DNA of 19,036 nt from Euzebyaceae bacterium (GCA_013696915.1 JACCXR010000082.1:1-19036); one strand, 5' to 3'; positions 1 to 7,450 are shown, numbered from the stretch's first letter. Numbers and translations are program-made. Notes: generated by a model from the letters alone, not told the origin.

Positions 1-65
1 AAGGCCGTCCAGGCCTGACCCAGCCCGCCGGACGGGTCTGCCGGTGCGGTCCCCCCGGGTGCTGG

Positions 66-758
66 TCATCTCCGGGCGTGAAGTGTTGGTTCGGCCGGCA
101 GCACGTCGCAGAAGACGAACCCGTCCCGCTCGACGACCTCGCCAACCTCGACCTCGATCGGTGAGCGGAACCCGGGCGCATCCCACACGAAGGTGTGGAA
201 CTCGCCCCGTTCCCCGCACGCGTCCACCCCCTCGGGCAGGTCGGCGAGCAGCTCGGCGTCGAAGGAGCGGCCCGCGAACTCCGCAGGCAGCTGGGCCGGG
301 TCGACGCAGGTGATCACCGCGCGCACGCCGGCGTCGAGCATCTCCCGAGCGAGCCGGTCGGTGGGCCGGCCCCACAACGGGAACAGCGGGCCGACGCCGG
401 ATCCGGCCAGCGCCTGCTCGCGGTAGGCCCGCACGTCGGCGAGGAACAGGTCTCCGAAGACGACGTGCTCGACGCCGACCTCGCGGGCGGCGGCCATGGC
501 CGCGTCCATCTGCGTCTCGTACACCTCGTTGGGGCACGGGTACGGCAGCTCGACCGGATGGATGGGCAGGCCGACGCGGTCGGCCTGCGCCTGGACCAGT
601 TCCCGGCGCACCGCGTGCATCGCCACCCGGTCGGCGTCGCGGTTGAGGGTGACCAGCAACCCGACGACCTCCACCGTGCCCGCACGGCGGGTCTGCTCCA
701 GTGCGAAGGCGCTGTCCTTGCCGCTGCTCCAACTCACCCAGGCTCGCCTGCGCGTCAC
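66..758 (-). CDS. Dph6-type PP-loop ATPase (diphthine--ammonia ligase family)
   Basis: A 230-residue protein of the adenine nucleotide alpha-hydrolase family that includes eukaryotic and archaeal diphthine--ammonia ligase. The PP-loop reads SSGKDS at residues 11-16, a variant of SGGKDS that binds ATP phosphates. Family features follow in order: ETQM near 81, FGDLFLADVRAYRE near 101-113, and GEFHTFV at 185-191. The start is GTG at 758 because a GAGGTG ribosome binding site lies about six bases upstream and the PP-loop then sits at its usual place next to the N-terminus; the frame stays open further upstream, but that part looks like non-coding shadow. Bacteria lack diphthamide, so the acceptor is probably different: the family chemistry is ATP-dependent amide formation on an unknown substrate. 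It lies downstream of the serine hydrolase on the same strand with a 187-base gap, so co-transcription is uncertain. Confidence 0.85.
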   Translation of the reverse strand: MTRRRAWVSWSSGKDSAFALEQTRRAGTVEVVGLLVTLNRDADRVAMHAVRRELVQAQADRVGLPIHPVELPYPCPNEVYETQMDAAMAAAREVGVEHVVFGDLFLADVRAYREQALAGSGVGPLFPLWGRPTDRLAREMLDAGVRAVITCVDPAQLPAEFAGRSFDAELLADLPEGVDACGERGEFHTFVWDAPGFRSPIEVEVGEVVERDGFVFCDVLPAEPTLHARR

Positions 759-902
759 CGCGTCACCTCGATCGATCTGCGGACAGGGCGGCGCCCATTC
801 TTCGACAGGCGGCGCTGCCGTGCGCGGCTCGGCGGTCGGGACATCGCCGATGCCCTCGATCCGACCGCCCGTGGAAGGGGGCCGTCGCCGAGGCCGCGCG
901 CT

Positions 903-922
903 GGGCGCCGGCCCCCGGGCCC
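903..922 (-). terminator. Possible GC-rich terminator hairpin
   Basis: About 24 bases beyond the stop of the minus-strand serine hydrolase, GGGCGCCGG (903-911) can pair with CCGGGCCC (915-922) around a CCC loop, with one bulged base. There is no T-tract after it on either strand, so it could be an actinobacterial-type terminator or simply chance pairing in GC-rich DNA. The rest of the 759-945 gap shows no coding region or convincing promoter. Confidence 0.25.
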
Positions 923-945
923 CGATCGAAGGCGGCCGCCCGGCG

Positions 946-2289
946 TCAGCGCCACCCGTCCGGGTCCACGCCACCGGGCACATCGGCGTCCCCGTCGTAG
1001 GGCCCGCGCGTGAGCACGAACGATGCCACGTCGAGGTGCGCGACGCGGCCGTCGGTGCCGCGGACCACGCGAAGGGGCTCACCGGCGAAGTAGCCGTCGA
1101 GGCCGGTCCACGCGTCCTCGGCGGTCGGGCGGAAGCGCGACGGGCGCCCCCGTCCGGAGACGGGCCGCAGCTCCAGGCCGCGGCCGGCGTGGGCGTGCAG
1201 CACCATCGGCACGGGTCCCCAGTACCAGTACCCGCACAGCTGGAGGAGGTCGCGGCCGACGTCGCACGGCGTCCAGTCGTCGACGTCGCGGGGCTCCTCG
1301 TCGAGGATGCCGGTCAGGTCGGTGGCCAGCTCCGGGGAGAAACCCGCGGTCGTGTTCGTCATCGCGACCACGCCGTCAGCGGTGTCGACGTCCACGCGCA
1401 CCAGTGCGACGAAGCCGGGCATGGACCCGCCGTGGCCCACGGACCGCCGGCCGCCGGTGTTCCACACCTGGACGCCGAGCCCGTAGGCGCCGGTCCAGGG
1501 CAGTCCCGGCTGGTCATCGACCACCAGCGGCTCGCGCATCTCCGCGAGGGTGTCCGGCCCGACGATGCCGGCCGTGTCGCCCCCGAGGAAGGCCGCCCAG
1601 CGCGCGAGGTCCGCCAGCGACGACCACAGCTGCCCCGCGGGGGCCATGGCGCCGGCGTCGTGCTCGGGCTCGGGCAGCACCACGTCGGCCCACGGGTGGA
1701 CCGCCAGTCCGGGCACGGCAGGAGCCGCGGGGCGCGGGGTCGTCCGCGTCATGCCGAGCGGGCCGAGCAGTTCGGCCTGGACCACGTCCAGCCACGATGC
1801 GCCGCGGAGGCGCTGCACGAGCTCGCCGAGGACGGCATAGCCGACGTTGGAGTAGTGGAAGCGGCGCCCCGGCCGGTGCCTGAGGGCCTCGGGCCGCATC
1901 GAGGCCAACAGCCGCTGCCAGTCGCCTCCCGCAGTGCGCTCCCACCAAGGGGCATCGGTCTCGGCCCGCAGGCCGGAGGCATGGGACAGCAGCTGGGCGA
2001 CGGTGGTCGACCCGACCGGCGCATCCGGCAGGTGCCGCTCCACCGGGTCGAGCAGGTCGAGCCGCCCCTCGTCGCGCAGCCGCAGGACGCACACGGCGAC
2101 GAAGGTCTTGGTGATGGACCCGATCCGGTACTGCGTCGCCGTGGCGTCGGGGCCGACCGCCCCTCGTGCCCCCCACCAGGCGAGCGTGCCGCCCCGCACG
2201 ACGCCGGCGACGACCGACGGCAGACGCCGCTCACGCTGCTCGCGGCCGAGACGCTCGGCGAGCCTCGCGCCGGTGCTCTCACTGACCAC
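946..2289 (-). CDS. Serine hydrolase, class C beta-lactamase / D-Ala-D-Ala carboxypeptidase-like
   Basis: A 447-residue protein of the beta-lactamase superfamily (Pfam Beta-lactamase). The three catalytic motifs are in order: SITK at 58-61 (nucleophile Ser58 and Lys61), YSN at 146-148, and HGG at 286-288. The roughly 110 residues after about 330 form a separate C-terminal part rich in beta-strand-like sequence, as in esterase/lipocalin-tailed members. No signal peptide is visible, so a cytoplasmic esterase or peptidase is as likely as a wall enzyme; substrate is not deducible. The start is GTG at 2289, preceded by a GGAGAGGGGG purine run. The frame stays open back to 2574, but that extension crosses the divergent promoter and the nonamer repeats of the neighbouring gene, so it was rejected. 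It is divergent from the CWB2 gene, with about 130 bases between starts. Confidence 0.87.
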   Translation of the reverse strand: MVSESTGARLAERLGREQRERRLPSVVAGVVRGGTLAWWGARGAVGPDATATQYRIGSITKTFVAVCVLRLRDEGRLDLLDPVERHLPDAPVGSTTVAQLLSHASGLRAETDAPWWERTAGGDWQRLLASMRPEALRHRPGRRFHYSNVGYAVLGELVQRLRGASWLDVVQAELLGPLGMTRTTPRPAAPAVPGLAVHPWADVVLPEPEHDAGAMAPAGQLWSSLADLARWAAFLGGDTAGIVGPDTLAEMREPLVVDDQPGLPWTGAYGLGVQVWNTGGRRSVGHGGSMPGFVALVRVDVDTADGVVAMTNTTAGFSPELATDLTGILDEEPRDVDDWTPCDVGRDLLQLCGYWYWGPVPMVLHAHAGRGLELRPVSGRGRPSRFRPTAEDAWTGLDGYFAGEPLRVVRGTDGRVAHLDVASFVLTRGPYDGDADVPGGVDPDGWR

Positions 2290-2417
2290 ATCGCCCCCTC
2301 TCCGAAGGACGCGATGGTAAGCGCCCCCCGAGCGCGCCCGGGTGCCGGGCGGACCGCGTCGCCGATCAGTCGCGCTATCTTCCGCCGCGGCGGTTCGACG
2401 TCTGGGAGCGGGTGCCG

Positions 2418-4649
2418 ATGCGGTTGCGCGGTGGGGGATGGCGCCTCGGCGTGATGACGGCCGTCTTCGTCGGCGCCGTCGCGACGCCTGCGACGCCCGC
2501 GATGCCCGCGACGGCCGCGATGCCCGCGATGCCCGCGATGCCCGCGACGCCCGCGATGCCTGCGACGCCCACAACCCCCGCCACCCCCGCGACCGGGCAC
2601 GGCGTGTCAGCCCCGTCCGTGCACACCCTGTCGCCCGTGCCCGGCGAGGTGACGGCCGCCGGTGAGACGTGGCTGCGGGCGAGCGTGTCGTCGGACGACC
2701 CCGTCAGGTCGGTCCGGCTGACCGTGGATGGGAGGCCGGTGGAGCCCCGTCCCCCCGGAGCCCCCGATTCGCGGGGGGACGTTGCGGTCGGAGGCTCGGT
2801 CGTCGTCGCGCCCGGCGACCATGTCGTGGTGCTGGCGGTCGAGGACGCAGCGGGCGCGCGATCCGAGCGCGCCTGGTCGTTTACCGCAACTGACCGGTCG
2901 ACGGCACGCCTCGCCGGTCCCGGTCGGTTGGAGACCGCGGCCGCGATCTCCGCCGCCGTGTTCCCGGCCGGCCGCAGCGCGGCAGCAGCCGTCGTCGCGC
3001 GGGGGGACGATTTCGCAGACGCGCTCGCCGGGGTCCCGCTGGCCGCCGCCGTCGGAGGACCCCTGCTGCTCGCGGACGGCGACGCGCTCCCCGACGTGAC
3101 CGCCGAGGAGCTCCGGCGCGTGCTGCCGCCGGGCGCCATGGTGCACCTGCTGGGCGGCGAGGCGGCGTTGGGGAACGGCGTCACCCGCGACGTGGAGGCG
3201 CTCGGCCTGCGGGCCGTCCGCCACGCCGGCCGCGACCGGTTCGGCACCGCCGCCGCGGTGGCCGGCCTGCTGCCGCCGTCAGCGGGGGCGATCGTGGCGT
3301 CCGGCGCGTCGTTCCCCGACGCGCTTGCGGCCTCGGCCCCGGCCGCCAGGGACGGGGTGCCGATCCTGCTGACCGCCGCCGACCACGTGCCCGAGTCGAC
3401 GACCGCCGCCCTTGCCGGGCGCCGCGTCTCGCGCGTGACCATTGTGGGCGGCCCCGCGGTGGTCGGCGAACGCGTCGAACAGCGTCTCGGCCGGCTCGTC
3501 CCGGCGGTCGAACGTGTGGCCGGCCCCGACCGGTACGCGACCGCCGTCGCGGTCCTCGACGCCTTCTACGAACGGCCCGGGGACCTGTCGCTGGCGGGTG
3601 GCGCCGCCTTCCCCGACGCACTGCCCGGCACGCTGCACGCGGCGTCGCTCGCCCAGCCGCTGCTGCTCACCGACCCGGGAGTCCTGTCGGCGGCCACGGC
3701 GCAATCGATCCGGGCGCACCGCCCCGGCCGGGTGACGGTCTACGGCGGGGACGCCGCGGTGACCGACCACGTGGTCTCGGCAGCCCTGCGAGCCGCGGTC
3801 GACGGCCCGGACGCTCCCCGGGTCCTCGCCTCCGCCCCCTCAGCCTCGGCCACCGTCACCGAGCTCGAGACGGCCGCAGTGACGTTCGACCGTCCGGTCG
3901 ACCCGCTGAGGTCGAGCGTGTACGTGGACGTCGGCGGCCTCGAGCTGCCGGCGCTGGTCGAGGAGACGGGTCCCACGGTCACGCTGACGGTCCGCACCCT
4001 GCAGGGCGAACCGTCCTTGGGGGACCCGTCCCGGCCGCCGGGCCGCGCCTATCCCGCCCGCCTGGTCGTGTCCGCGGCCGGGGTCGGGGGCGGCGTCGCG
4101 CACGACGAGGTCGGGTTCACCTACTCGACGACGGACCCCGTCTTCGCCACGGCGGCCGAGGTCGCGCTGCACCTGCCGTCGCGCGACGTCGAGATGGTGG
4201 GGTTCCACGAATCGAGCCACGACGGCGCACGGCAGATGACCGCCCGCGACACCGCCACGGTGACGATCACGCTGCCCAGCCGCGGCCGGGGCACCGGCTC
4301 CCGGACGGCGGCCGACGTCGTCGCGGCGCCCGACCAGCCGGTCCTCGCCCCCGTCACCGGCCGCGTGGTCCGGGCCGGCCCCTACGAGCTGTACTGCCGG
4401 TATCCGGACGACTCCGTCGTCATCGAGCCCGACGCCCGGCCCGGTTGGGAGGTCAAGGTGCTCCACTTCCAGGGGCTGCGAGTGCGCGCCGGGGACCGGG
4501 TGATCGCCTCCCGGACCGTCCTCGGCGACGGCCCGCGCGTCTTTCCGTTCCGGTCGCAGGTCGACGACTTCTCCGCCCGCGGCTGGCCACACGTGCACGT
4601 CGAGGTCGTGGATCCGTCGATCCCGGACCGGTCCGGCCCCGGCTGCTGA
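2418..4649 (+). CDS. Secreted CWB2 cell wall-binding protein with degenerate M23-like C-terminus
   Basis: A 743-residue exported protein. Residues 1-24 look like a signal peptide (basic MRLRGGG, then a hydrophobic stretch). A Pro/Ala/Thr/Met repeat linker follows to about 60, then an Ig-like segment (64-157). Three CWB2 repeats (Pfam PF04122) lie at about 163-262, 265-362 and 366-462, each with the RLAGPGR/RHAGRDR/RVAGPDR opening and a DALA- or DAL-type motif; these bind secondary wall polymers. A second Ig-like segment covers about 465-570. The end (590-735) resembles a LytM/M23 endopeptidase: HVH at 725-727 and a LHF equivalent of YxHL at 682-684. The expected HxGxD zinc motif is replaced by HDGAR at 601-605, so peptidase activity is doubtful. 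ATG at 2418 was chosen because GGGAG sits nine bases upstream; GTG at 2412 would leave only three. Confidence 0.85.
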   Translation: MRLRGGGWRLGVMTAVFVGAVATPATPAMPATAAMPAMPAMPATPAMPATPTTPATPATGHGVSAPSVHTLSPVPGEVTAAGETWLRASVSSDDPVRSVRLTVDGRPVEPRPPGAPDSRGDVAVGGSVVVAPGDHVVVLAVEDAAGARSERAWSFTATDRSTARLAGPGRLETAAAISAAVFPAGRSAAAAVVARGDDFADALAGVPLAAAVGGPLLLADGDALPDVTAEELRRVLPPGAMVHLLGGEAALGNGVTRDVEALGLRAVRHAGRDRFGTAAAVAGLLPPSAGAIVASGASFPDALAASAPAARDGVPILLTAADHVPESTTAALAGRRVSRVTIVGGPAVVGERVEQRLGRLVPAVERVAGPDRYATAVAVLDAFYERPGDLSLAGGAAFPDALPGTLHAASLAQPLLLTDPGVLSAATAQSIRAHRPGRVTVYGGDAAVTDHVVSAALRAAVDGPDAPRVLASAPSASATVTELETAAVTFDRPVDPLRSSVYVDVGGLELPALVEETGPTVTLTVRTLQGEPSLGDPSRPPGRAYPARLVVSAAGVGGGVAHDEVGFTYSTTDPVFATAAEVALHLPSRDVEMVGFHESSHDGARQMTARDTATVTITLPSRGRGTGSRTAADVVAAPDQPVLAPVTGRVVRAGPYELYCRYPDDSVVIEPDARPGWEVKVLHFQGLRVRAGDRVIASRTVLGDGPRVFPFRSQVDDFSARGWPHVHVEVVDPSIPDRSGPGC
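2481..2588 (+). repeat. Tandem 9-bp repeat tract (GCGAYGCCC) in coding sequence
   Basis: Ten consecutive copies of a nonamer close to GCGATGCCC or GCGACGCCC run from 2481 to 2570, followed by two decayed copies to 2588. The unit is a multiple of three and lies in frame, encoding an Ala-Thr-Pro / Ala-Met-Pro linker directly after the signal peptide of the CWB2 protein. Copy-number change would alter linker length without frameshift. The repeat also keeps the opposite strand open in several frames, which creates spurious antisense reading frames. Confidence 0.9.
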
Positions 4650-4669
4650 CGCGGCTCGCGGCCCCCGGC

Positions 4670-5080
4670 TCACCGCTGCAGCGCGGGCGCGGACGCAGCG
4701 GGCAGGCGCCGTGCGCACACGAGCTTGGCGGCCGCGACCGCCGCGACGACGTCGGCGAGAGCCACCAGGGTCCAGCGCAACCAGGACATGGCGCCGGTGG
4801 GGTCGGCGATCGCCACGGCGGCGACCGCCACGACGAACAGCAGGTCGCCCGCGGCGAGCCGCCGCAGCGCGCCGGATGAGAGCCGGTCGCTCCTGGCGGT
4901 CTGCCAGCAGAGCACACCGTTGAGGGCGAGCACGACCCCGATGGCCAGCAGCGGCCACCCGTCGTCGACGCCGGCGGCGCGGGACAGCGGCGCCGAGCCT
5001 GCGAGCAGGATGGCGGCGAGCACGGCGTTGGCGGCCGCGTCCAGCCGCAGGAGCAGCGCGGAGATCCGAGCGATGGTCAT
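4670..5080 (-). CDS. Small four-helix membrane protein, unknown function
   Basis: A 136-residue hydrophobic protein of a family I do not recognise. Four likely membrane segments are at about 14-30, 43-58, 76-93 and 100-122, separated by short polar turns; the loop near 60-73 is Arg/Ser-rich and the C-terminal tail is basic. No catalytic or metal-binding motif is visible. ATG at 5080 is preferred because AAAGGG precedes it, whereas the upstream in-frame ATG at 5095 has no ribosome binding site. It lies 41 bases downstream of the hotdog thioesterase on the same strand and is probably co-transcribed with it. It converges on the CWB2 gene with only 20 bases between the stops. Confidence 0.7.
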   Translation of the reverse strand: MTIARISALLLRLDAAANAVLAAILLAGSAPLSRAAGVDDGWPLLAIGVVLALNGVLCWQTARSDRLSSGALRRLAAGDLLFVVAVAAVAIADPTGAMSWLRWTLVALADVVAAVAAAKLVCARRLPAASAPALQR

Positions 5081-5121
5081 CGGGGGCCCTTTCATCTGCT
5101 GTGGGTCGGATCCGGGGGCCT

Positions 5122-5529
5122 TCACGAGCGATCCATGTGGTGCACGGCCTGCGTCTGCACGACGTGCGCGGCGAGGCGGCCGTCGTCGTCGAGCACCTCG
5201 GTGCGCACGACGACCACGGTCCGGCCGACGCGCAGGGGACGGCCGGTGGCCGTCACGGTCCCGCCGCGGACGGGCCGCAGGAACACCGTGGAGGAGTCCA
5301 GCGTGCTGGTGGTGGCGCCGGCGGGGACGTTGAGGAAGGCGCACACCGCACCGACGCTGTCCGCCAGCGTCATCAGTGCGCCGCCGTGCAGCACGCCCCC
5401 GACGGTGCAGCGCTCCTCGCTCCACGTGAGCCGTCCGATCACCTCGCCGGGGTCGGCGCGCTCGATACGGACGCCGCACGCGCGGGCGAACGGCATCGCC
5501 GCTTCCAGCGGCTCGGTGGCGGGATCCAT
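5122..5529 (-). CDS. PaaI-family hotdog thioesterase
   Basis: A 135-residue single hotdog-fold protein of the PaaI/YdiI acyl-CoA thioesterase group. The signature GGVLHGGALMTLADSVG spans 44-60: the His-Gly-Gly (48-50) belongs to the substrate-binding turn and Asp57 is the likely catalytic acid on the central helix. The following beta-sheet part (DSSTVFLRPVRGG, then VVVVRTEVLDDDG) is typical. It likely hydrolyses an acyl- or aryl-CoA in the cytoplasm as a homo-oligomer; the substrate is unknown. ATG at 5529 has a GGAG about ten bases upstream; the upstream GTG at 5574 would add fifteen residues lacking family similarity. It is the first gene of a probable two-gene minus-strand unit and is divergent from the XRE regulator across a palindrome. 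Confidence 0.85.
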   Translation of the reverse strand: MDPATEPLEAAMPFARACGVRIERADPGEVIGRLTWSEERCTVGGVLHGGALMTLADSVGAVCAFLNVPAGATTSTLDSSTVFLRPVRGGTVTATGRPLRVGRTVVVVRTEVLDDDGRLAAHVVQTQAVHHMDRS

Positions 5530-5585
5530 CACGGCGGCGCTCCGATCGGTCGTGTGAGGTGCTCGGAGGGCCACCGTTGCGCCGC

Positions 5586-5613
5586 CCTCGCAGGTTGTCG
5601 ATTACCTGCGAGG
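5586..5613. promoter_or_regulatory. Perfect 28-bp inverted repeat, candidate operator
   Basis: CCTCGCAGGT (5586-5595) and ACCTGCGAGG (5604-5613) are perfect reverse complements separated by eight bases. The element lies between the divergent thioesterase and XRE regulator genes, two bases before the ATG at 5616. Two ten-base half-sites with an AT-richer centre fit a dimeric helix-turn-helix protein, most simply autoregulation by the adjacent regulator and control of the divergent thioesterase. The binding partner is inferred. Confidence 0.6.
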
Positions 5614-5615
5614 TC

Positions 5616-6485
5616 ATGGCCGGGAATCTGCCCGCGCGTTACGGTCCGCCCGTGTCCGAAGCCCAGATCGCGACCCACGCCGGACAGCTCCTGCGCGCCT
5701 GGCGGCAGCGCCGCCGGCTGACGCAGCTGGAGCTGTCCCTGCGCGCGGAGGTGTCCACCCGCCATCTCAGCTTCCTCGAGACCGGTAGGTCGTCGGCGAG
5801 CCGCGACATGCTGCTGCACCTGGCCGAGCACCTCGACGTCCCGCTGCGGGAGCGCAACGCCCTGCTCGTCGCCGGCGGGTACGCACCGACGTACCCGGAG
5901 CGCGAGATGGACGCCCCCGCCATGGACGCCGTGCGCCGGGCCATCGACCGGCTGCTGGCCGGCCACGACCCCTACCCCGCCGTCGTGGTCGACCGGTGGT
6001 GGAACCTGGCGGCGGCGAACGCCGGCGTCGCCCTGCTGACCGACGGGGTGGCGCCGGAGCTGCTGACCCCGCCGATCAACGTCCTGCGCGCCAGCCTGCA
6101 CCCCGACGGGCTCGCGCGCCGGATCCGCAACCTCGGCGAGTGGCGCGCGCACCTGCTCACCCGGCTGCGCGGCCAGGTCGACCGCACCGGCGACCCGCAG
6201 CTTGCGGCGCTGCTCGACGAGCTCAGCGGCTACCAGCCCGCCGTCCCGGGCATTGCCCACATCCACCGCTACGACGGCGTCGCCGTGCCGCTGCGGTTGG
6301 CCGCCCCCGGCGGCGACCTGGTGTTCCTCAGCACCGTCGCAACCTTCGGCACCCCCGTCGACCTCACGGTCGCCGACCTCTCGATCGAGCTGTTCTTCCC
6401 CGCCGATCAGGCCACCCGCGCGCGCGTGCAGGCGTCCGGCGACCGAGAGAGGCCGAAATCGGGCAGCTCGGCCGCGGTCTGGTAG
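5616..6485 (+). CDS. XRE-family transcriptional regulator with MmyB-like ligand-binding domain
   Basis: A 289-residue regulator. A Cro/C1-type helix-turn-helix covers about residues 23-80, with the familiar run LLRAWRQRRRLTQLEL followed by VSTRHLSFLETGRS. The rest, from about 105, matches the MmyB-like PAS-type ligand domain: DPYPAVVVDRWWNLAAAN, then PPINVLRASLHPDGLA and NLGEWRAHLL. In actinobacteria this architecture usually controls adjacent redox or metabolic genes in response to a small hydrophobic ligand; the ligand is unknown here. The start is uncertain: ATG at 5616 has a GAGG only two bases upstream, while GTG at 5652 gives the more usual short N-terminus but has no ribosome binding site. 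It is divergent from the thioesterase and 50 bases upstream of a small monooxygenase-type gene. Confidence 0.85.
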   Translation: MAGNLPARYGPPVSEAQIATHAGQLLRAWRQRRRLTQLELSLRAEVSTRHLSFLETGRSSASRDMLLHLAEHLDVPLRERNALLVAGGYAPTYPEREMDAPAMDAVRRAIDRLLAGHDPYPAVVVDRWWNLAAANAGVALLTDGVAPELLTPPINVLRASLHPDGLARRIRNLGEWRAHLLTRLRGQVDRTGDPQLAALLDELSGYQPAVPGIAHIHRYDGVAVPLRLAAPGGDLVFLSTVATFGTPVDLTVADLSIELFFPADQATRARVQASGDRERPKSGSSAAVW

Positions 6486-6535
6486 GACTCGCGGACGGCA
6501 GGACTCGGAGAACGGCCCCGGAGGTGGTGCCAGTG

Positions 6536-6832
6536 ATGACGATCGTGACCGTCGTGACCCTGCAGGAGGGCAACGAGCCGGAGTGGGACGCCGCGATGCG
6601 CGACCGTCTGGAGGCCGCGAAGGGCCAGCCGGGATGGCTCGGCGGGCAGCTGTTGATGCCCCTCGACCGCCTGGACCAGCGCGCCGTCATCGGGACCTGG
6701 GAGACGCGCGCCCATTGGGAGGCCTGGCACGACGACCCGGCGTTCGCCCAGACCCGCGACCGGCTGGAGGGCCTGCAGTCGCAGCCGCCGGAGACGCGCT
6801 GGTTCGAGGTGCTCGCCGACGTGCAACCCTGA
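6536..6832 (+). CDS. Antibiotic biosynthesis monooxygenase (ABM) domain protein
   Basis: A 98-residue protein with the dimeric alpha/beta-barrel pattern of the ABM family (Pfam PF03992): an opening beta-strand MTIVTVVTLQEG, a helix through EWDAAMRDRLEAA, then QPGWLGGQLL and AVIGTWETRAHWEAWHDDPAF, the W-x-S/T-x-x-x-W region typical of the fold. Members include cofactor-free quinol monooxygenases (YgiN type) and heme-degrading enzymes; no residue seen here settles the activity. ATG at 6536 has GGAGG eleven bases upstream; GTG at 6527 or 6533 are in-frame alternatives. It follows the XRE regulator on the same strand and may be its target or co-transcribed with it. Confidence 0.8.
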   Translation: MTIVTVVTLQEGNEPEWDAAMRDRLEAAKGQPGWLGGQLLMPLDRLDQRAVIGTWETRAHWEAWHDDPAFAQTRDRLEGLQSQPPETRWFEVLADVQP

Positions 6833-6849
6833 TGCCCTGAGCGAGCGTC

Positions 6850-6870
6850 GCCGCCCCTCCGACGGGCGGC
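6850..6870 (+). terminator. Hairpin between ABM and FAD-protein genes
   Basis: GCCGCCC (6850-6856) and GGGCGGC (6864-6870) form a perfect seven-base-pair stem with a seven-base loop in the 57-base gap after the ABM gene. No T-tract follows. It may attenuate or end the regulator-ABM transcript, or be a processing site; the purine-rich stretch just beyond it serves as the next gene's ribosome binding site. Confidence 0.35.
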
Positions 6871-6889
6871 CCGAGGGACGGGGACCCCC

Positions 6890-7450
6890 ATGGCGAGGAT
6901 CATCGTGGTCGGGGACGGTCCGGCGGGGCTGGCCGCCGCGCTGTTCCTGTCGAGGAACGGGCAGGACGTGGTCGTCTACGCCCAGGACCAGACGGCCATG
7001 CACTACGCCCTGCTGAACAACTACCTCGGCATCACCCGGCTGAGTGGCACCGACTTCCAGGTCGTCGCCCGGAGACAGGTCGCGGATGCGGGGGCGCAGG
7101 TGCGGGAGGCGGAGGCCGTCGCGGCGTCGGTCACCGACGGGGGCTTCAGCGTGGAGACCGCGGACGGCGGCACCGAGCGCGCCGACTACCTCGTGCTCGC
7201 CGGCGGCAAGCCGTCGCAGCGGCTGGCCGACGAGCTCGGCGCGGAACGCCGCGACGGGGGCGGCGTGGTCGTCGACACCGAGTACGCCACGACCGTCGAC
7301 CGGCTCTACGCGGTCGGGCGAGTCGCCCGGCCGGAACGCAGCCAGGCGATCATCTCGGCTGGCGCCGGCGCCACCGCGGCCATCGACATCCTCTCCCGTG
7401 AGGCCGGCCGGGACGTCCACGACTGGGACTCGCCACCCAAGGACGGCTGA
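6890..7450 (+). CDS. Single-domain FAD-binding protein related to thioredoxin reductase
   Basis: A 186-residue protein made only of the FAD half of a thioredoxin reductase-like flavoprotein. The dinucleotide motif GDGPAG starts at residue 8, NNYLGI and LSGTDFQVVARRQVADAGAQV follow as in TrxB, then the ADYLVLAGG strand and a closing LYAVGRVARPERSQAIISAGAG segment that matches the TrxB C-terminal FAD-contact region. The NADPH-binding insertion and the redox CxxC are absent, and the Asp usual in that closing AGD motif is Arg here (AVGRV). It is about 130 residues shorter than TrxB but starts and ends cleanly, so it looks like a natural short form rather than a broken gene. Function is unknown. 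ATG at 6890 follows a GAGGGACGGGGA purine run. It converges on the class III aminotransferase with 18 bases between stops. Confidence 0.72.
   Translation: MARIIVVGDGPAGLAAALFLSRNGQDVVVYAQDQTAMHYALLNNYLGITRLSGTDFQVVARRQVADAGAQVREAEAVAASVTDGGFSVETADGGTERADYLVLAGGKPSQRLADELGAERRDGGGVVVDTEYATTVDRLYAVGRVARPERSQAIISAGAGATAAIDILSREAGRDVHDWDSPPKDG

Noticed and set aside
17..38. Possible terminator for the first minus-strand gene (GACCC / GGGTC pairing)
   Set aside because: Only five paired bases around a long loop and no T-tract; not distinguishable from chance in DNA this GC-rich.
2290..2417. Promoter hexamers between the serine hydrolase and CWB2 genes
   Set aside because: A promoter must be in this divergent gap, but no -35/-10 pair with acceptable spacing stood out on either strand.
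496..2454. 652-residue plus-strand open frame across the PP-loop ATPase and serine hydrolase genes
   Set aside because: It covers two well-supported minus-strand genes plus their gap, and its sequence has no domain-like pattern.
2290..2574. Upstream extension of the serine hydrolase with a Ser-Arg-Ala repeat N-terminus
   Set aside because: The repeat is the antisense of the CWB2 linker repeats; a good ribosome binding site and the normal family start are at 2289.
2481..2588. CRISPR-like or collagen-like repeat array
   Set aside because: Units are nine bases, contiguous and without spacers; Gly-x-y patterns arise only in an antisense frame.
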